This document shows positions 35,601 through 45,815 of a stretch of DNA of 64,000 bases, in pieces. The stretch's first letter is position 1. Every line of letters starts with the position of its first letter. Both the position numbers and the translations under genes were made by a program. The notes under the pieces are model-generated. The model saw nothing but the letters and a program-made list of their open reading frames with translations, searched no databases and had not been told where the DNA came from. This stretch comes from DATBRC01 sp036560485 (GTDB lineage: Bacteria > Pseudomonadota > Gammaproteobacteria > Burkholderiales > Burkholderiaceae_D): contig DATBRC010000065.1 of NCBI GenBank assembly GCA_036560485.1, forward strand, positions 1 to 64,000, given 5' to 3'.

Positions 35601-38600
35601 CTTCGTCGGTGGAAGGCGCGACATATTCTGTCGATAAACTGGGCCGCTCGTAGAGCGACAGATTATCCTGGCCTGCCGTTGTGTCTGATTCATTGGTATC
35701 GAAATCGGCCAACAGCACGTCCGACATTTTGCGATTCTTGCGCAGCAGCTTCTGAAAGTCAGTGGTCGAGATAACAGCTTGCGGCTTGCCGGACGATAGC
35801 GCACGATAAATGACATCGATGCCTTCCATCGGCAGGATGGCAGTCTTGTTATCCTGCTGCTTCTGGCGCAGCACACTGTCATTTTGCGCCTTGACGGCTT
35901 GCTGCGGCGTATTCCAGACATCCCAATTGATGCTCACATATCGTGTCGCCGGATCATCCCGATGCGCATGTGCGATCGCATCAAGATAGGCACATGCGCT
36001 GACATAGCCCACCAGCCCATAACCGGTGGTGGCAACCGACATCGATGAGCAAAGCAGAACGAAATCCAGTTTTTCATTCTTCAATACTTGAAGCAAATTG
36101 TCAGTACCAGCGACTTTCGGCGCCAGCACGGCATCGATGATGTCTTTCGATGTTTCCTTCACCGTCACGAACTCGCCATAACCGGCGCAATGAATCAAGC
36201 CATTGATAGCGCCGACATTCTTACGTATCTGCTCGACTGCATCAGCCAATTGCGCTGCATCGGTTACGTCAGCCTGCACAACCGTGACGGTCGCGCCTTG
36301 AGCCTGCAAGGCCTTGATTCCTTTGATCTGCTCTTTCAGCAGTGCATTCTCGTTTGCATCGGCAAGCAATGCATTCCACTTTTCTTCAGCCGGGAAAGCG
36401 CTACGCTGCAGCAATACCAAACGCGTCTTGTATGCAGCCAATGCTTGTGCATGCACCATGCCGACACCACCCAGACCGCCAGTGATGACGTAGATGCCAT
36501 TTTGTTTGATATCGACATGCTGACCTGCATTGTCTTCGGTCACTAAAGGAATGTAATCTTTAACAAAGCGTAAGTTGTTTCTGAGCGCAATGGATGTATG
36601 GACTACTGAAGCGCCATTTTGCGCTGTCAGTATTTGCAACTCATTGAGAACAAACCGTATGAAATCCTCTGGCTTTGTTGTCGCCGCATTCACATCCAGC
36701 GTGACAAAACGGATATTCGGATGTTCATACGGAATGACGTTCGCCGGGCCGGTAATCAACGCCTGTGAGCAATCAACCTGGTCGGCATCCAATATGGCTT
36801 CGCGCTGATTGGTAATGCCGACGATGTTGACCATGTCGCTGTTGTTCGCCTCTAGTGCCTTCGCAAGATAGACGAAACTCAAATGAAGATTGGTGCGCAG
36901 TTGATCCTGATCTGTGGCAGATGACAAACTCCAGCCATGAAAAATTGTTTTGGGTGTCGCGTTTAAATCGATGAGGCGTTTAAGCAATAGTTGATAGTCG
37001 TTGCTGTTACCGGCAGCAATTTCAAAATTATCTTGATCAATTTCGCTAAACTTTGCTCCCTGCGTCACGCAAACGACACGCGTGCCCTTCGTGCGCAATT
37101 GCACAATCACACCCTCACCATAACGACGATCGTCAAGCAATGCCAATACTGTGCCTTGATCATCAGCTGCTGCTTGCGCCGGCTTGCGCTCTTCGAGGCG
37201 CCAACCTGGTTGCCATAACCAATCCGCTATCGGCAGCTTTGCACCAGCGTGCGCAACGTCTTTCCTGTTCTCTACCCAATAACGCTTGCGATCAAACGGA
37301 TAACCTGGCAAGCCGATGCGCTTGCGCTTTTCATCGGCATAAAAAGCTTTCCAATCAATGTCGATACCGGCGATCCACAGCTTGCCCATTGTTTCCAGCA
37401 AATGCGATTGATCGTCCTTCTCTTCCTTGATGTGTCTGAGCGTATTCAACAGCACTGCTTCCGATTTTTCCGGCAGTTGAGCGCGGACGAAACTACTAAG
37501 CGCATTGCCTGGTCCCATTTCAAGGAATATCGTATTGTCGTCTTTAAGCAGCATCGCTACGCCGTCAGAGAAAAGAACGGTCCGGCGCAAATGATTTTTC
37601 CAGTAATCTGCCGTGCTGATTTCGCTTTGTTCGGCCCAGCCACCTGACATGTTCGAGATAAACGGGATCGACGATTTACCGAACTTGACCTTCGATAAGA
37701 ATTGCCCGAATTCCTGCATGATCGGATCGATCATCGGCGAATGACCCGCCGTATCGATCAACAATTTTTGATACTCGATCTGCTTCGCATCCAGCAGTTT
37801 GCCAAATTCCAGCATTGGTGTATGCCGTCCGGCCACAACGCAACGGCCCGGATCATTGATGGTCGCAATCGACACACCATCAATCAACATCGTTTTGACT
37901 TGCTCGGCAGGCAATGTCACGCTGAACATGCTGCCCTTCTCGATTTTTTCGAATAGAGCGCCTCTGAAGCAAATCAGATCCACTGCCTGTTCCAAAGTGA
38001 ATATGCCTGCTATGCAGGCTGCGGTGTATTCGCCCAAACTGTGGCCGATCATTGCATCGGGCTTTACTCCCCATGACATCCACAGTTTGGCCAAGCTGTA
38101 TTCGACCGCAAACAAAGCAGCAAAGAAATTTTTCGGCTTTTGCAGAATGACGCTATGCGGTTCGGTGTGTGCGTCATCCGGATAAATCAAATCGATCACA
38201 TCCAGATCCATCTTGCGCTTGAACAAGGCAGCACATGTATCCAATGTCTGCTTGAAATATGGCTCCTGCTCATACAGGTCGCGCGCCATATTCACATATT
38301 GCGTACCGCCGCCTGGAAACATGAATACGATTTTCTTTTGTTTCTCCGGTCTCTTGCCTGCAAATCCTTTGGTCGGCGCAATGTTCGGCGCAATGCGACT
38401 TAGTTTTTCTGCGGGCACCACGAAAGCGCGGCGAAAGCCAAAACCTTTACGGCCAACTTGCAATGTATAGGCAACATCGGCAATGCTTTCGTCGGAAGTC
38501 TTGGCCATGTAAGCAGAAAGATTTTCCGCCATCCTGTCGAGCGCGCTCGGCGTCTTGGCTGACAAAAGCAATAATTGCCACGATCGGCTTTCCGACGATT

Positions 38601-39951
38601 CCGCTTCCGGCGCTTCTTCCAGCACGATATGCGCGTTGGTGCCGCCGATGCCCAGGGAACTGACACCTGCTCGGGCCGGATATTCACCCGGCTCTATCCG
38701 TTCCAATTTATCGATCACATAGAACGGACTGTTTGCAATATCCAGCTTCGGATTCGGACTTTCGAAATGCAGACTTTCGGGAATGACCTTGTGCTTGAGC
38801 GACAACGCAGCCTTGACGATGCTCGCTGCACCGGCAGCTACACCAAGATGGCCGATGTTGGTCTTGACCGAACCGATGCCGCAGAAATTTTTCTTGTCGG
38901 TTTCCAGACGGAATGCACGTGTCAGTGCAGTGAACTCGATCGGGTCACCCAATTCAGTTGCCGTACCATGTGCTTCGATGAAACGGATGCTGTCCGGCTC
39001 AACGCCAGCGACAGCCTGCGCCTCGGCAATGATGTTGGTCTGACCGACTATGCTTGGTGCGGTGTAACCGATTTTTTCCGAACCATCGTTATTGACGGCC
39101 GAACCTTTGATCACTGCGTAGATCGTATCGTTGTCAGCCAGCGCATCATCCAGACGTTTGAGCAAGACAAAGCAGGTGCCTGCACCGCCTACTGTGCCTT
39201 TTCCTTTTGCGTCGAACGCGCGGCAGTATCCATCGGGCGAGCTGTAGCCGCCTTGATGGTAGACATGGCCGGTGCAATTCGGCGTGGCGAGATGCGATCC
39301 GCCCGCAAGCGCCATTTTCGATTCGCCGTTCAACAGGCTTTGGCATGCAAGATGTATGCAAACCAGTGAAGTCGAACAGGCAGTGCCCAGTGCAACGCTA
39401 GGACCGTTCAGATTCAGCTTGTATGAGATGCGCGATGCAAACATGTCCTTGTCGACGCTGATTTGCGTATCCAGCGCATCGCCTCCCGCAGTCGCCTCAT
39501 CACCCTTGAGCAAATTGAAAATGAAATACGTGCTCATGTTCACACCGGCAAATACACCGACGCTGCCATTGACTGACTCCGGTGTATAACCGGCATGTTC
39601 CAGCGTTTGCCATGCGACTTCCAATGCAAAGCGATGTTGCGGATCGAGATTGGCCGCTTCGCGCGGGTTCATCTCGAAGAAGTGCGCATCGAACTTGTCC
39701 TGATCCGGAATGAATCCACCTGCCGGAACAAAATGAGGATCGGCAAGTGCAGCCGGTGCTACGCCCATCTTTGCCAATTCATCCAATGAGAAGCGGGTGA
39801 TGCAATCTCGCGAGCTGACAAGATTGGTCCAGAACTCGTCGACACTATCCGCCATCGGAAAGCGTCCCGCCATGCCGATGATGGCGATATCATTATTCAC
39901 GTCGTCGTAGTCGTCGTGTTCTTCGCTTGCGTAATCTTCTTTGGTTGACAT
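32638..39951 (-). CDS. Hybrid PKS: KS-AT-KR-ACP-(E-like)-(terminal C)
   Basis: A 2437-residue protein. KS (about 20-450): Cys in GTACSTSLVC, EAHGTATELGD and KTNIGHLG are intact. AT (about 540-825): GHSLGEYTAA, then TAGH at the position of HAFH/YASH. KR (catalytic part about 1155-1330): GGLGGVG cofactor loop, Lys, Ser and Tyr present, but the usual Asn is Cys in YVSACAYLDA. ACP: Ser about 1480 in LGGESLLG. E-like domain (about 1530-1950): HHLVMDAIS, SRTVGWF and NYIGQ, but HHGRPD where epimerases have EGHGRE. Terminal C domain (about 1990-2430): HQIILDGW instead of HHxxxDG. The protein ends right after it, without A, PCP or TE. The N-terminus is very acidic and may dock the basic tail of the upstream synthetase. 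Confidence 0.93.
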   Translation of the reverse strand: MSTKEDYASEEHDDYDDVNNDIAIIGMAGRFPMADSVDEFWTNLVSSRDCITRFSLDELAKMGVAPAALADPHFVPAGGFIPDQDKFDAHFFEMNPREAANLDPQHRFALEVAWQTLEHAGYTPESVNGSVGVFAGVNMSTYFIFNLLKGDEATAGGDALDTQISVDKDMFASRISYKLNLNGPSVALGTACSTSLVCIHLACQSLLNGESKMALAGGSHLATPNCTGHVYHQGGYSSPDGYCRAFDAKGKGTVGGAGTCFVLLKRLDDALADNDTIYAVIKGSAVNNDGSEKIGYTAPSIVGQTNIIAEAQAVAGVEPDSIRFIEAHGTATELGDPIEFTALTRAFRLETDKKNFCGIGSVKTNIGHLGVAAGAASIVKAALSLKHKVIPESLHFESPNPKLDIANSPFYVIDKLERIEPGEYPARAGVSSLGIGGTNAHIVLEEAPEAESSESRSWQLLLLSAKTPSALDRMAENLSAYMAKTSDESIADVAYTLQVGRKGFGFRRAFVVPAEKLSRIAPNIAPTKGFAGKRPEKQKKIVFMFPGGGTQYVNMARDLYEQEPYFKQTLDTCAALFKRKMDLDVIDLIYPDDAHTEPHSVILQKPKNFFAALFAVEYSLAKLWMSWGVKPDAMIGHSLGEYTAACIAGIFTLEQAVDLICFRGALFEKIEKGSMFSVTLPAEQVKTMLIDGVSIATINDPGRCVVAGRHTPMLEFGKLLDAKQIEYQKLLIDTAGHSPMIDPIMQEFGQFLSKVKFGKSSIPFISNMSGGWAEQSEISTADYWKNHLRRTVLFSDGVAMLLKDDNTIFLEMGPGNALSSFVRAQLPEKSEAVLLNTLRHIKEEKDDQSHLLETMGKLWIAGIDIDWKAFYADEKRKRIGLPGYPFDRKRYWVENRKDVAHAGAKLPIADWLWQPGWRLEERKPAQAAADDQGTVLALLDDRRYGEGVIVQLRTKGTRVVCVTQGAKFSEIDQDNFEIAAGNSNDYQLLLKRLIDLNATPKTIFHGWSLSSATDQDQLRTNLHLSFVYLAKALEANNSDMVNIVGITNQREAILDADQVDCSQALITGPANVIPYEHPNIRFVTLDVNAATTKPEDFIRFVLNELQILTAQNGASVVHTSIALRNNLRFVKDYIPLVTEDNAGQHVDIKQNGIYVITGGLGGVGMVHAQALAAYKTRLVLLQRSAFPAEEKWNALLADANENALLKEQIKGIKALQAQGATVTVVQADVTDAAQLADAVEQIRKNVGAINGLIHCAGYGEFVTVKETSKDIIDAVLAPKVAGTDNLLQVLKNEKLDFVLLCSSMSVATTGYGLVGYVSACAYLDAIAHAHRDDPATRYVSINWDVWNTPQQAVKAQNDSVLRQKQQDNKTAILPMEGIDVIYRALSSGKPQAVISTTDFQKLLRKNRKMSDVLLADFDTNESDTTAGQDNLSLYERPSLSTEYVAPSTDEEKLLASIWQETLGISKIGVNDNFFELGGESLLGVKIVVKAKKMGLFLETKQMFATPTIGEIVKNLKKSNAVIVDQSLVMGTSPCSPIQQQFLNTSWSNKDHWNVGALLNVTQTISEPALKMVVLCLLEQHDVLRSHFVRNEQGAWQQTYTSANSDQHVAWVDLTSTTGGAFSEQVQQHCQRLQSEMHIENGPLFKLAYFKAADSAHNKLALLFHHLVMDAISLGIVIEDLQTLLAASATDRKTDMAKLLPAKTTSYKDFSTGLPTRVASLQADLLYWQNVAGEVAKIPCEMSIDIARGSNLEGDIASLSASLDADSTQRLSQQAAKHTGLKINELLLAVLAKTISDWQQQPNVIIDMVHHGRPDFDTMDFSRTVGWFGTGSPIPLKLSASPLTSQLASLKSQIQSVPQQGLSLAWLKTLHDDLTVRKMLSQIPAAAISLNYIGQINQLIAGGMTTDAQDAIRTLRDPSNQRLYQHDVIAYSQNGQIALNWNFSKKQYHEATIQGLLNTLIENLQALSNADWNAIQSSGSRHKISDATLQACGISADQIEDCYGLTAFQSEIYRRYSDESKPLANVTQAVTVMEGPIDKRLLQAVWQALVARHKVLRTRFMHDVNGEPAQVVCKHADFALIELDYSHLDEAGQQQALMQLQVKDRLTRYDLSKAPALRLYWVMLSPQAGRFAIVMSNHQIILDGWTSSLLSKDLIMCLMSMVSGKDLPAMQNQADFGRYIDWLERQSLDDALLHWRKAFDGYRHVEPLQSLMSASSSITKAEDSYAESQLVIDDNLLNSVQETARASQTTSNAVFQAAWALSLAQLSGANDVVYGATVSGRSADFDGITEIIGQCTNSLPVRVSLASDMTVAQLLQVVHRANAQAQTHNLPSLKQIANAIGHTGNDNLYSSNFIFENIPRADSGGVELPIKTIAALWTDGWQFPLRVFIVPEEKTWVRFAFDKSRFAITDIEKLAQRYQKNLIELTKSIHAPVLQITV
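37731..37761 (-). other. AT specificity motif TAGH
   Basis: In the acyltransferase domain the motif equivalent to HAFH (malonyl) or YASH (methylmalonyl) reads T-A-G-H within LLIDTAGHSPMIDPIM, about residue 735. An xAGH signature has been associated with unusual extenders such as ethylmalonyl- or alkoxymalonyl-CoA. The GHSLG active-site residue Leu is more malonyl-like, so the call is not settled by sequence alone. Confidence 0.6.
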
Positions 39952-39983
39952 GCTGTCGTTTCGTTTATGAAGGTGATTTGATA

Positions 39984-42900
39984 TTACCGCGACGTCTTGC
40001 GCTCACGCGAACGATTTCGACGCTGCATTGCAGCGCGTCTTTCTTGTCCGGCATTACGCGCTGCATCTGCGGCTGGAGCGGGTGTTTGACCACCATGCTG
40101 CCCGAGGAATATTGCCAACTTCTCAATAGTGGTGGAATTGAACAACTCGACCATGGGAAACTCGATATTCATTTGCTGCTGAATCTCGTGATGCAGTTTG
40201 ACGATCAAGAGCGAATTGGCACCGACATCGAAGAAATTATCCTTGATGCCGATCGGCTCTGCCGCGCCGAATACGCTGGTGGCAATCGCCGTCAGCGTTT
40301 CTTCCAGCTCATCGCGTGGTGCAATTTTCTCTACTTTGGCTGAGCCGGACTGTGCAAAAGTTTTGCGTAAAGCTGCCAGATCAATTTCACCGCTTGCTGT
40401 TTTTGGCAAAGACTCAACCTGAATATATTGCACATGCAATGACAAACCAAATTCGTCGGTTAGCACTGCTTCAGCGGCAACCTCATTCGTGATGCCTGGT
40501 TCATTGGCCGCGAAATAACACACCAGCTGTCGATCCGACGGTTGAACGTCCGTCACCAGCTGTCGAATATTGGGTCTGGTATCGTCCAGGCCGATCAGTA
40601 CATTGCGGCGGCCGTGATACAACACCACCAGCATCGAGAACAATCCCTTGCTCGCCACAATCGGTGTAAAGCCGAGTGCTTTCGACAAACTCTCCGCTTG
40701 CTTGTACTGGCTGCCCATGCCGGTGTCATGCCAGAGACTCCAGCTGATGCACACGCTACGGACATTTTTGTTGTCGCGCACCGATTCGACAAAGGCTTCC
40801 TGATAACGATTGCCGATGTTGTACGCCGCCATGCCGCTGCCGCCGAAGAATCCATTGACCGACGAAAAATTTACAAACAAGGTATCGGTCCTGTGGTTGC
40901 AAATGTTATAGAGCACGCGCGTTCCGGATGTCTTGGCGCGCAGCACATCATGCAAGCTGTGTATCGTTTGTCCGGCCATCGCTTCTTCATGCGCCAGACC
41001 GGCAAGATGAAATACACCCGCCAATTTTTGTTTCCACTCTGCTTCCGCTTTGTCCACAGCAGATTCGACCGCCGCATGGTTGCAGATATCCGCATCGGCA
41101 TATTGCACATTGCCCATGCCGGCGAGCTGATCCAGCATGTCCTTCTTGTCGGCCGGCAGTTTTTCCAACGGTGTCCTGCCGATCAACAATAATTTTGCGT
41201 TAAATTGTTTCAACAACATCCTGGCGAGCTCGTAACCAATTCCGCCCAGCCCGCCCGAAATCAGATAACCGCCGCCGGAGACGAGCGGCATCTCGCGTTT
41301 TTCGCGAATGACCCGGCGCTCCTTGCGCAAGCGTACGACAAGCCGCTTGCCATCGCGGTAAGCGACTTCATCGATTGCATGATAAGTCACGATTTCGCGC
41401 TTCAACCATGCTGCATGGTCGGCGATATCATTGCCTTCAAAATCTACATGGTGACATTTGAGCCATGCAAATTCTTTTGGCAAAGTCTTCATCAGCGCCA
41501 GCGTAGCCGCCTTGTCGGGGCTGATGACATCGCTGCCATTCACGCATTGTGCTTTGCGTGCAGCCCAAATCCAGCGCATGGTCGGCGGCGTCTCCAATGC
41601 AGCAAATGCCTGCGCCAGATACCATGCCGAATACAATCCGATCGCATCGGACAACGTGGCTTTAGTCAACAGCGCATCGGCAGTGCGTGCATTCGATTCA
41701 TAATCCCACAGGTTCACGACACGGCTGATCGTGATTGAACGTTGGGTCAGCGATGCTACCAACTGCACGTAATGTTCCTGTACGCCCGGATTGATTTGAT
41801 AAGAATCGCCACGGTCTTGATATGCCTGCCCCTGTGTAACTGTGATCACATGGCCCGACAAACCAAGTGCAGCCGCGCAACCTGCAAAGTCGGCAAACAC
41901 AAGCGTCGCACCGACAGGAGATAACTCGACCACATTATTCAAACGCTTTTGCACCCATGTCTTGCTGAACGACCAATCAGGCAATGTGTTCTCATTGCGC
42001 TCCGCCAGATCGAGTGCGCGCAATGCATAATCGAATTCACCACGATTGAATGATTGCGCTAGTTTGATTAATTGAATCTTGCCGATTTCCGTCTTCGGCA
42101 CCTGATCTTTTTCCACCGGAACAATAAAGGATGGATTGATGCCGATTTTTTCCACGACGGCTTGACGAATCAGTTTGATCAGCCCCAACAGAGGTTCGCC
42201 TTTTTGCGCGGTGTTGAAGAAAATCGCCAGCTGATCGCTGTTGCTGCCATTGCGGCGCACTGCGCATGCGCCGGTATAGGACACCACGACGCCTGGCACG
42301 GTTTCCACCACTTCGGCAATCTCATGACCGTAGAAATTCACGCCATTGATAATGATGACGTCTTTCTCGCGCCCGGTGATTGTCAATTCGCCATTCTGGA
42401 TGAATGCCAGATCACCTGTCTTGAACCAGCCATCCTGTGTGAAAACATCCTTGTTGACGTTCTCACCGCCCAGATAGCCCTTGGTCACTGTCACACCGGA
42501 TACTTGCAAACGGCCGGACTGCCCTTCCATCATCACCTGATCATGTTCATCGACGATACGCATGTTGACACCCGGGATCGGGCGTCCTACCGAAACGAAT
42601 ACCGTGTCATCGCTGCCGTAAGTCAACTGCAGACGTTTTGCATAGGTCACACCGGATGAAATTTCAGACATGCCGTAAACAGGTTTCACCGAATCTTCAG
42701 CAAGCTTGAATTGTTGCAGCAGCTCGATGAACGCCTGCGTAGTTTTCGGCACCACGGCTTCTGCACCGTTCAGCATGAAGTGCAGGCAACTTAAATCAAG
42801 CGTCAACTTCTTCAGTTCCTCCTGACGCTCGACAATCAAAGCGAAAGCAAAATTGGGCGCCCAAGTGATATTGACCCTATGCTGATCGATCAATCGCAAC

Positions 42901-45815
42901 CAGCGCAACGGATCGGCCAGGATGTAATCCGTATCGGCTTGCACTTGTGTCGCGCCAAGATACGCATCGCGGATATGGAAGTAGATGATGCCACCGACGT
43001 GATCCAGCGCCATCCAGTTCAACGACACCATGTCGGAATGGAAGCCGTTCATTTGTGCCGAACCGAGTGTGCGGCCAATCAGGTTGGCATGGGTCAGCTG
43101 CACACCCTTCGGCAAACCGGTGCTACCCGATGTCAGCATGATCAGCGCCACATCATCGGATGCGCCTTGATGGAAATCATGCGCTGGTTCAGCTTCATAC
43201 AACGATGTAATCTCATGCACATCGAAAGCGTCGATCTTCTCCAGCGTACCGATATGGCGCACGCCTTCAACAATATTTTCACCGGCGAGGACGATCGCCT
43301 TGTCCATCATGTTCCATGCATGCGCAACTTTGACAGTTTGCGCATTGCTGGTTCGGTAGTTCTTTGCTGCTGCGATTGGAACCGGAATGAAACCGCCTAA
43401 CTCACAAGCCCAGAACGAGACGATGAAATCCTCGTTCCGATCGAATTGAAAAATAACCTTGCTGCCAACCGTCAATCCCGTTGCGCGCAAACCGCCCAAC
43501 ACACATTGCGCTTTATGCAGCAGCTTTACATACGACATGCTGGTTGTCGAGTTATCTGCATGGTAAAACTCGATGACCTTGTCGCCATGTACTTGTGCCG
43601 TATTGATGATCATGTCGGCCAAACTATTTGGACGTCTGATCACCTCAATGATCGGCTCGCTGATGATGAGCGCAGGAGACTTCGATATCGATTCGTTGTT
43701 GATTTTTCTGGTCTTGCTAACAATCGATGCAGCATTGCCGCTTGTACCGCGCGCCTCTATCGGCAACAAGTCGAGCAAATGCGATACCGGCTGCTGTTCG
43801 CTGATCATTTGCGATATGACCACTGCCTCATTGATCTTGCCAATTTGACTTACCTTGCCTGTCCACAATTGTCTTGTCACCGGATTGTGCACTGCATACT
43901 TGTACAACTGCCTTGCATTGACTTCGCCATGTCTGGTCAACGGAATCGCGCCAACCTTGACACAAGCAAACACGTTGATATCTGTGAATCCAGATGACTG
44001 CAGATACTGTGTGAAATCCTCTGCATCCGGCTCTTCATCTTTGCAAACCAGATAGACAACGATTTGATTACCTAACTCGGCATGTTCCCGAATCGCGACA
44101 TGGCAATCCTGCACATCAGGTCTCGTCAGCAACTGCTGTTCGACGACACGTGGATATACGAGTTGATTATTGATCAATGCAACATCGTCGACAGACGACA
44201 ACAAGACCAGTCCATTGGCAGTCTGGCGTGCGGTGAAACCGCTGGCCAACAGCTTATACAAACGGCCGTTAATGTTTACTTCAGCGATGCGGCCATTCAA
44301 AAGGGTGGACGTATCCGTCTGGCCTTTTATCTCGAAATACAATTTGCCAACAACACCATGCGGCACGGCATTACCTGTGGCATCAAGAAGATAATAATTC
44401 GCGATATCGCTTTCCGACACAATTGCTTTGCCATATAGCGCACGCAAAATCGGATAGGCATCCAGCGTAATTGAAGCAGGCGTAATCGCGTTATCGGGTG
44501 CAAGCGATAGTCCGGACACCTTATGCTGCGGACTGGCAATAATGGCATTCAGCAAATGAATGAATGCCGATACGAAGCCCTGAATCGTTTCGCGTTTAAA
44601 TAGATCGGTGTTGTATTCAAAACTGCCGGACAAGCCATCGGGCGTAGTCATGAACTCCAACAGCAAATCGAACTTGGCAGTCTTGTTTTCCAGTGCGATG
44701 TTGTCGATCGTTATACCGGGCAACGTGAAGCTGTTGGCCGCTGCATTCTGCTGGAATGAAAATGACACCTGGAACAACGGCGACCGCGATGGATCGCGCT
44801 CCGGCAGCACCAAGTCCACCACCTTTTCAAACGGTATGTCCTGGTTCGAATAAGCTTCCAGCGTAGTTTTCTTGACCTGCTGCAGCAATGCCGCAAAAGT
44901 CGGATCGCCATCCAGATCGGAGCGTAATGTCAGCGTGTTGGCGAAGAAACCGATCAACGGTTCAATTTCGGCACGCACTCGATTGGCGATCGGTGTGCCG
45001 ATACTGATATCGGTGTCACCCGAATATTTGCCAAGCATCACATTGAATGCGCTCAACAAGGTCATGAACAAGGTAGCGCCTTGATGATGGCTCAACTCGT
45101 CCAGTGCAGCGACCATCGCTTTGTCGATGACAAATGAGGCACGGTCACCGTTGTAAGTCTGATTGCGTGGCCGCTCAAAATCCAGCGGCAATGAAAGCGT
45201 CGTCAGATCTTTAAGCTTCTTGCTCCAATAAACACTTTGCTGTGTCAGCACCGGCCCTTGCAGGTATTCGATTTGCGATACCGCATAATCGGCATACTGC
45301 ACCGGCAAGTCCTTCAGCTTCGCTGGAGTCTTGCTCACATTAGCTGAATACAATGCCGTGATTTCGTTGATCAATATGTTAATTGACCAGCCGTCGGCAA
45401 TAATGTGATGCATGTTGATGAATAATCGATATTCATCATCGGCAAACTTGCACAGCGAGACGCGTAACAAGGCATCAGACTCAAGATTGAAAGCCGTCTT
45501 TAGCTGTGCATCGATATAAGCAGAAAATTCTGCTTCCTTCTCTTCAACAGTTCCACCCTCAAGCTCGATTACATCCATAGCCCAATCGATCGATGAGTGA
45601 ATCTTCTGGAAGCCCTGCCCTTGATCCGAGATGAAATTGGTGCGCAGTACTTCATGCCGTCCAATCAACGTGACGAAAGCATGGTTAAGCGCATCGACAT
45701 CCAGGTCGCCGACGATCTTCATCACGCTCGGCATGTGATAGAAATTGCTGTTCTCTTCGTAACGGTCAAGGAACCACAAGCGCTGCTGTGCGAAGGACAG
45801 CGGCACCTTGTCGCG
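39984..45815 (-). other. Module 5: C, A-domain relic, acyl ligase, KR, ACP
   Basis: C domain with MHHIIADGWS (45390-45415). Next, about 43870-44450, comes a remnant of an A-domain C-terminal lobe: GVVGKLYFE, NGRLYKLLASGF and RHGEVNARQL align to A7-A10, but no A1-A6 core precedes it. An acyl-AMP/CoA-ligase domain follows (MLTSGSTGLPKGVQLTHANL, VYGMSEISSGV, FKTGDLAFI, TEIGKIQ). The KR has GGLGGIG, FSSVNGFFGG and AAYNIGN, all catalytic positions present, and the ACP has GANSLL. The module seems to install a non-amino carboxylic acid that is reduced in place, in the manner of hydroxy-acid depsipeptide modules. Confidence 0.8.
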
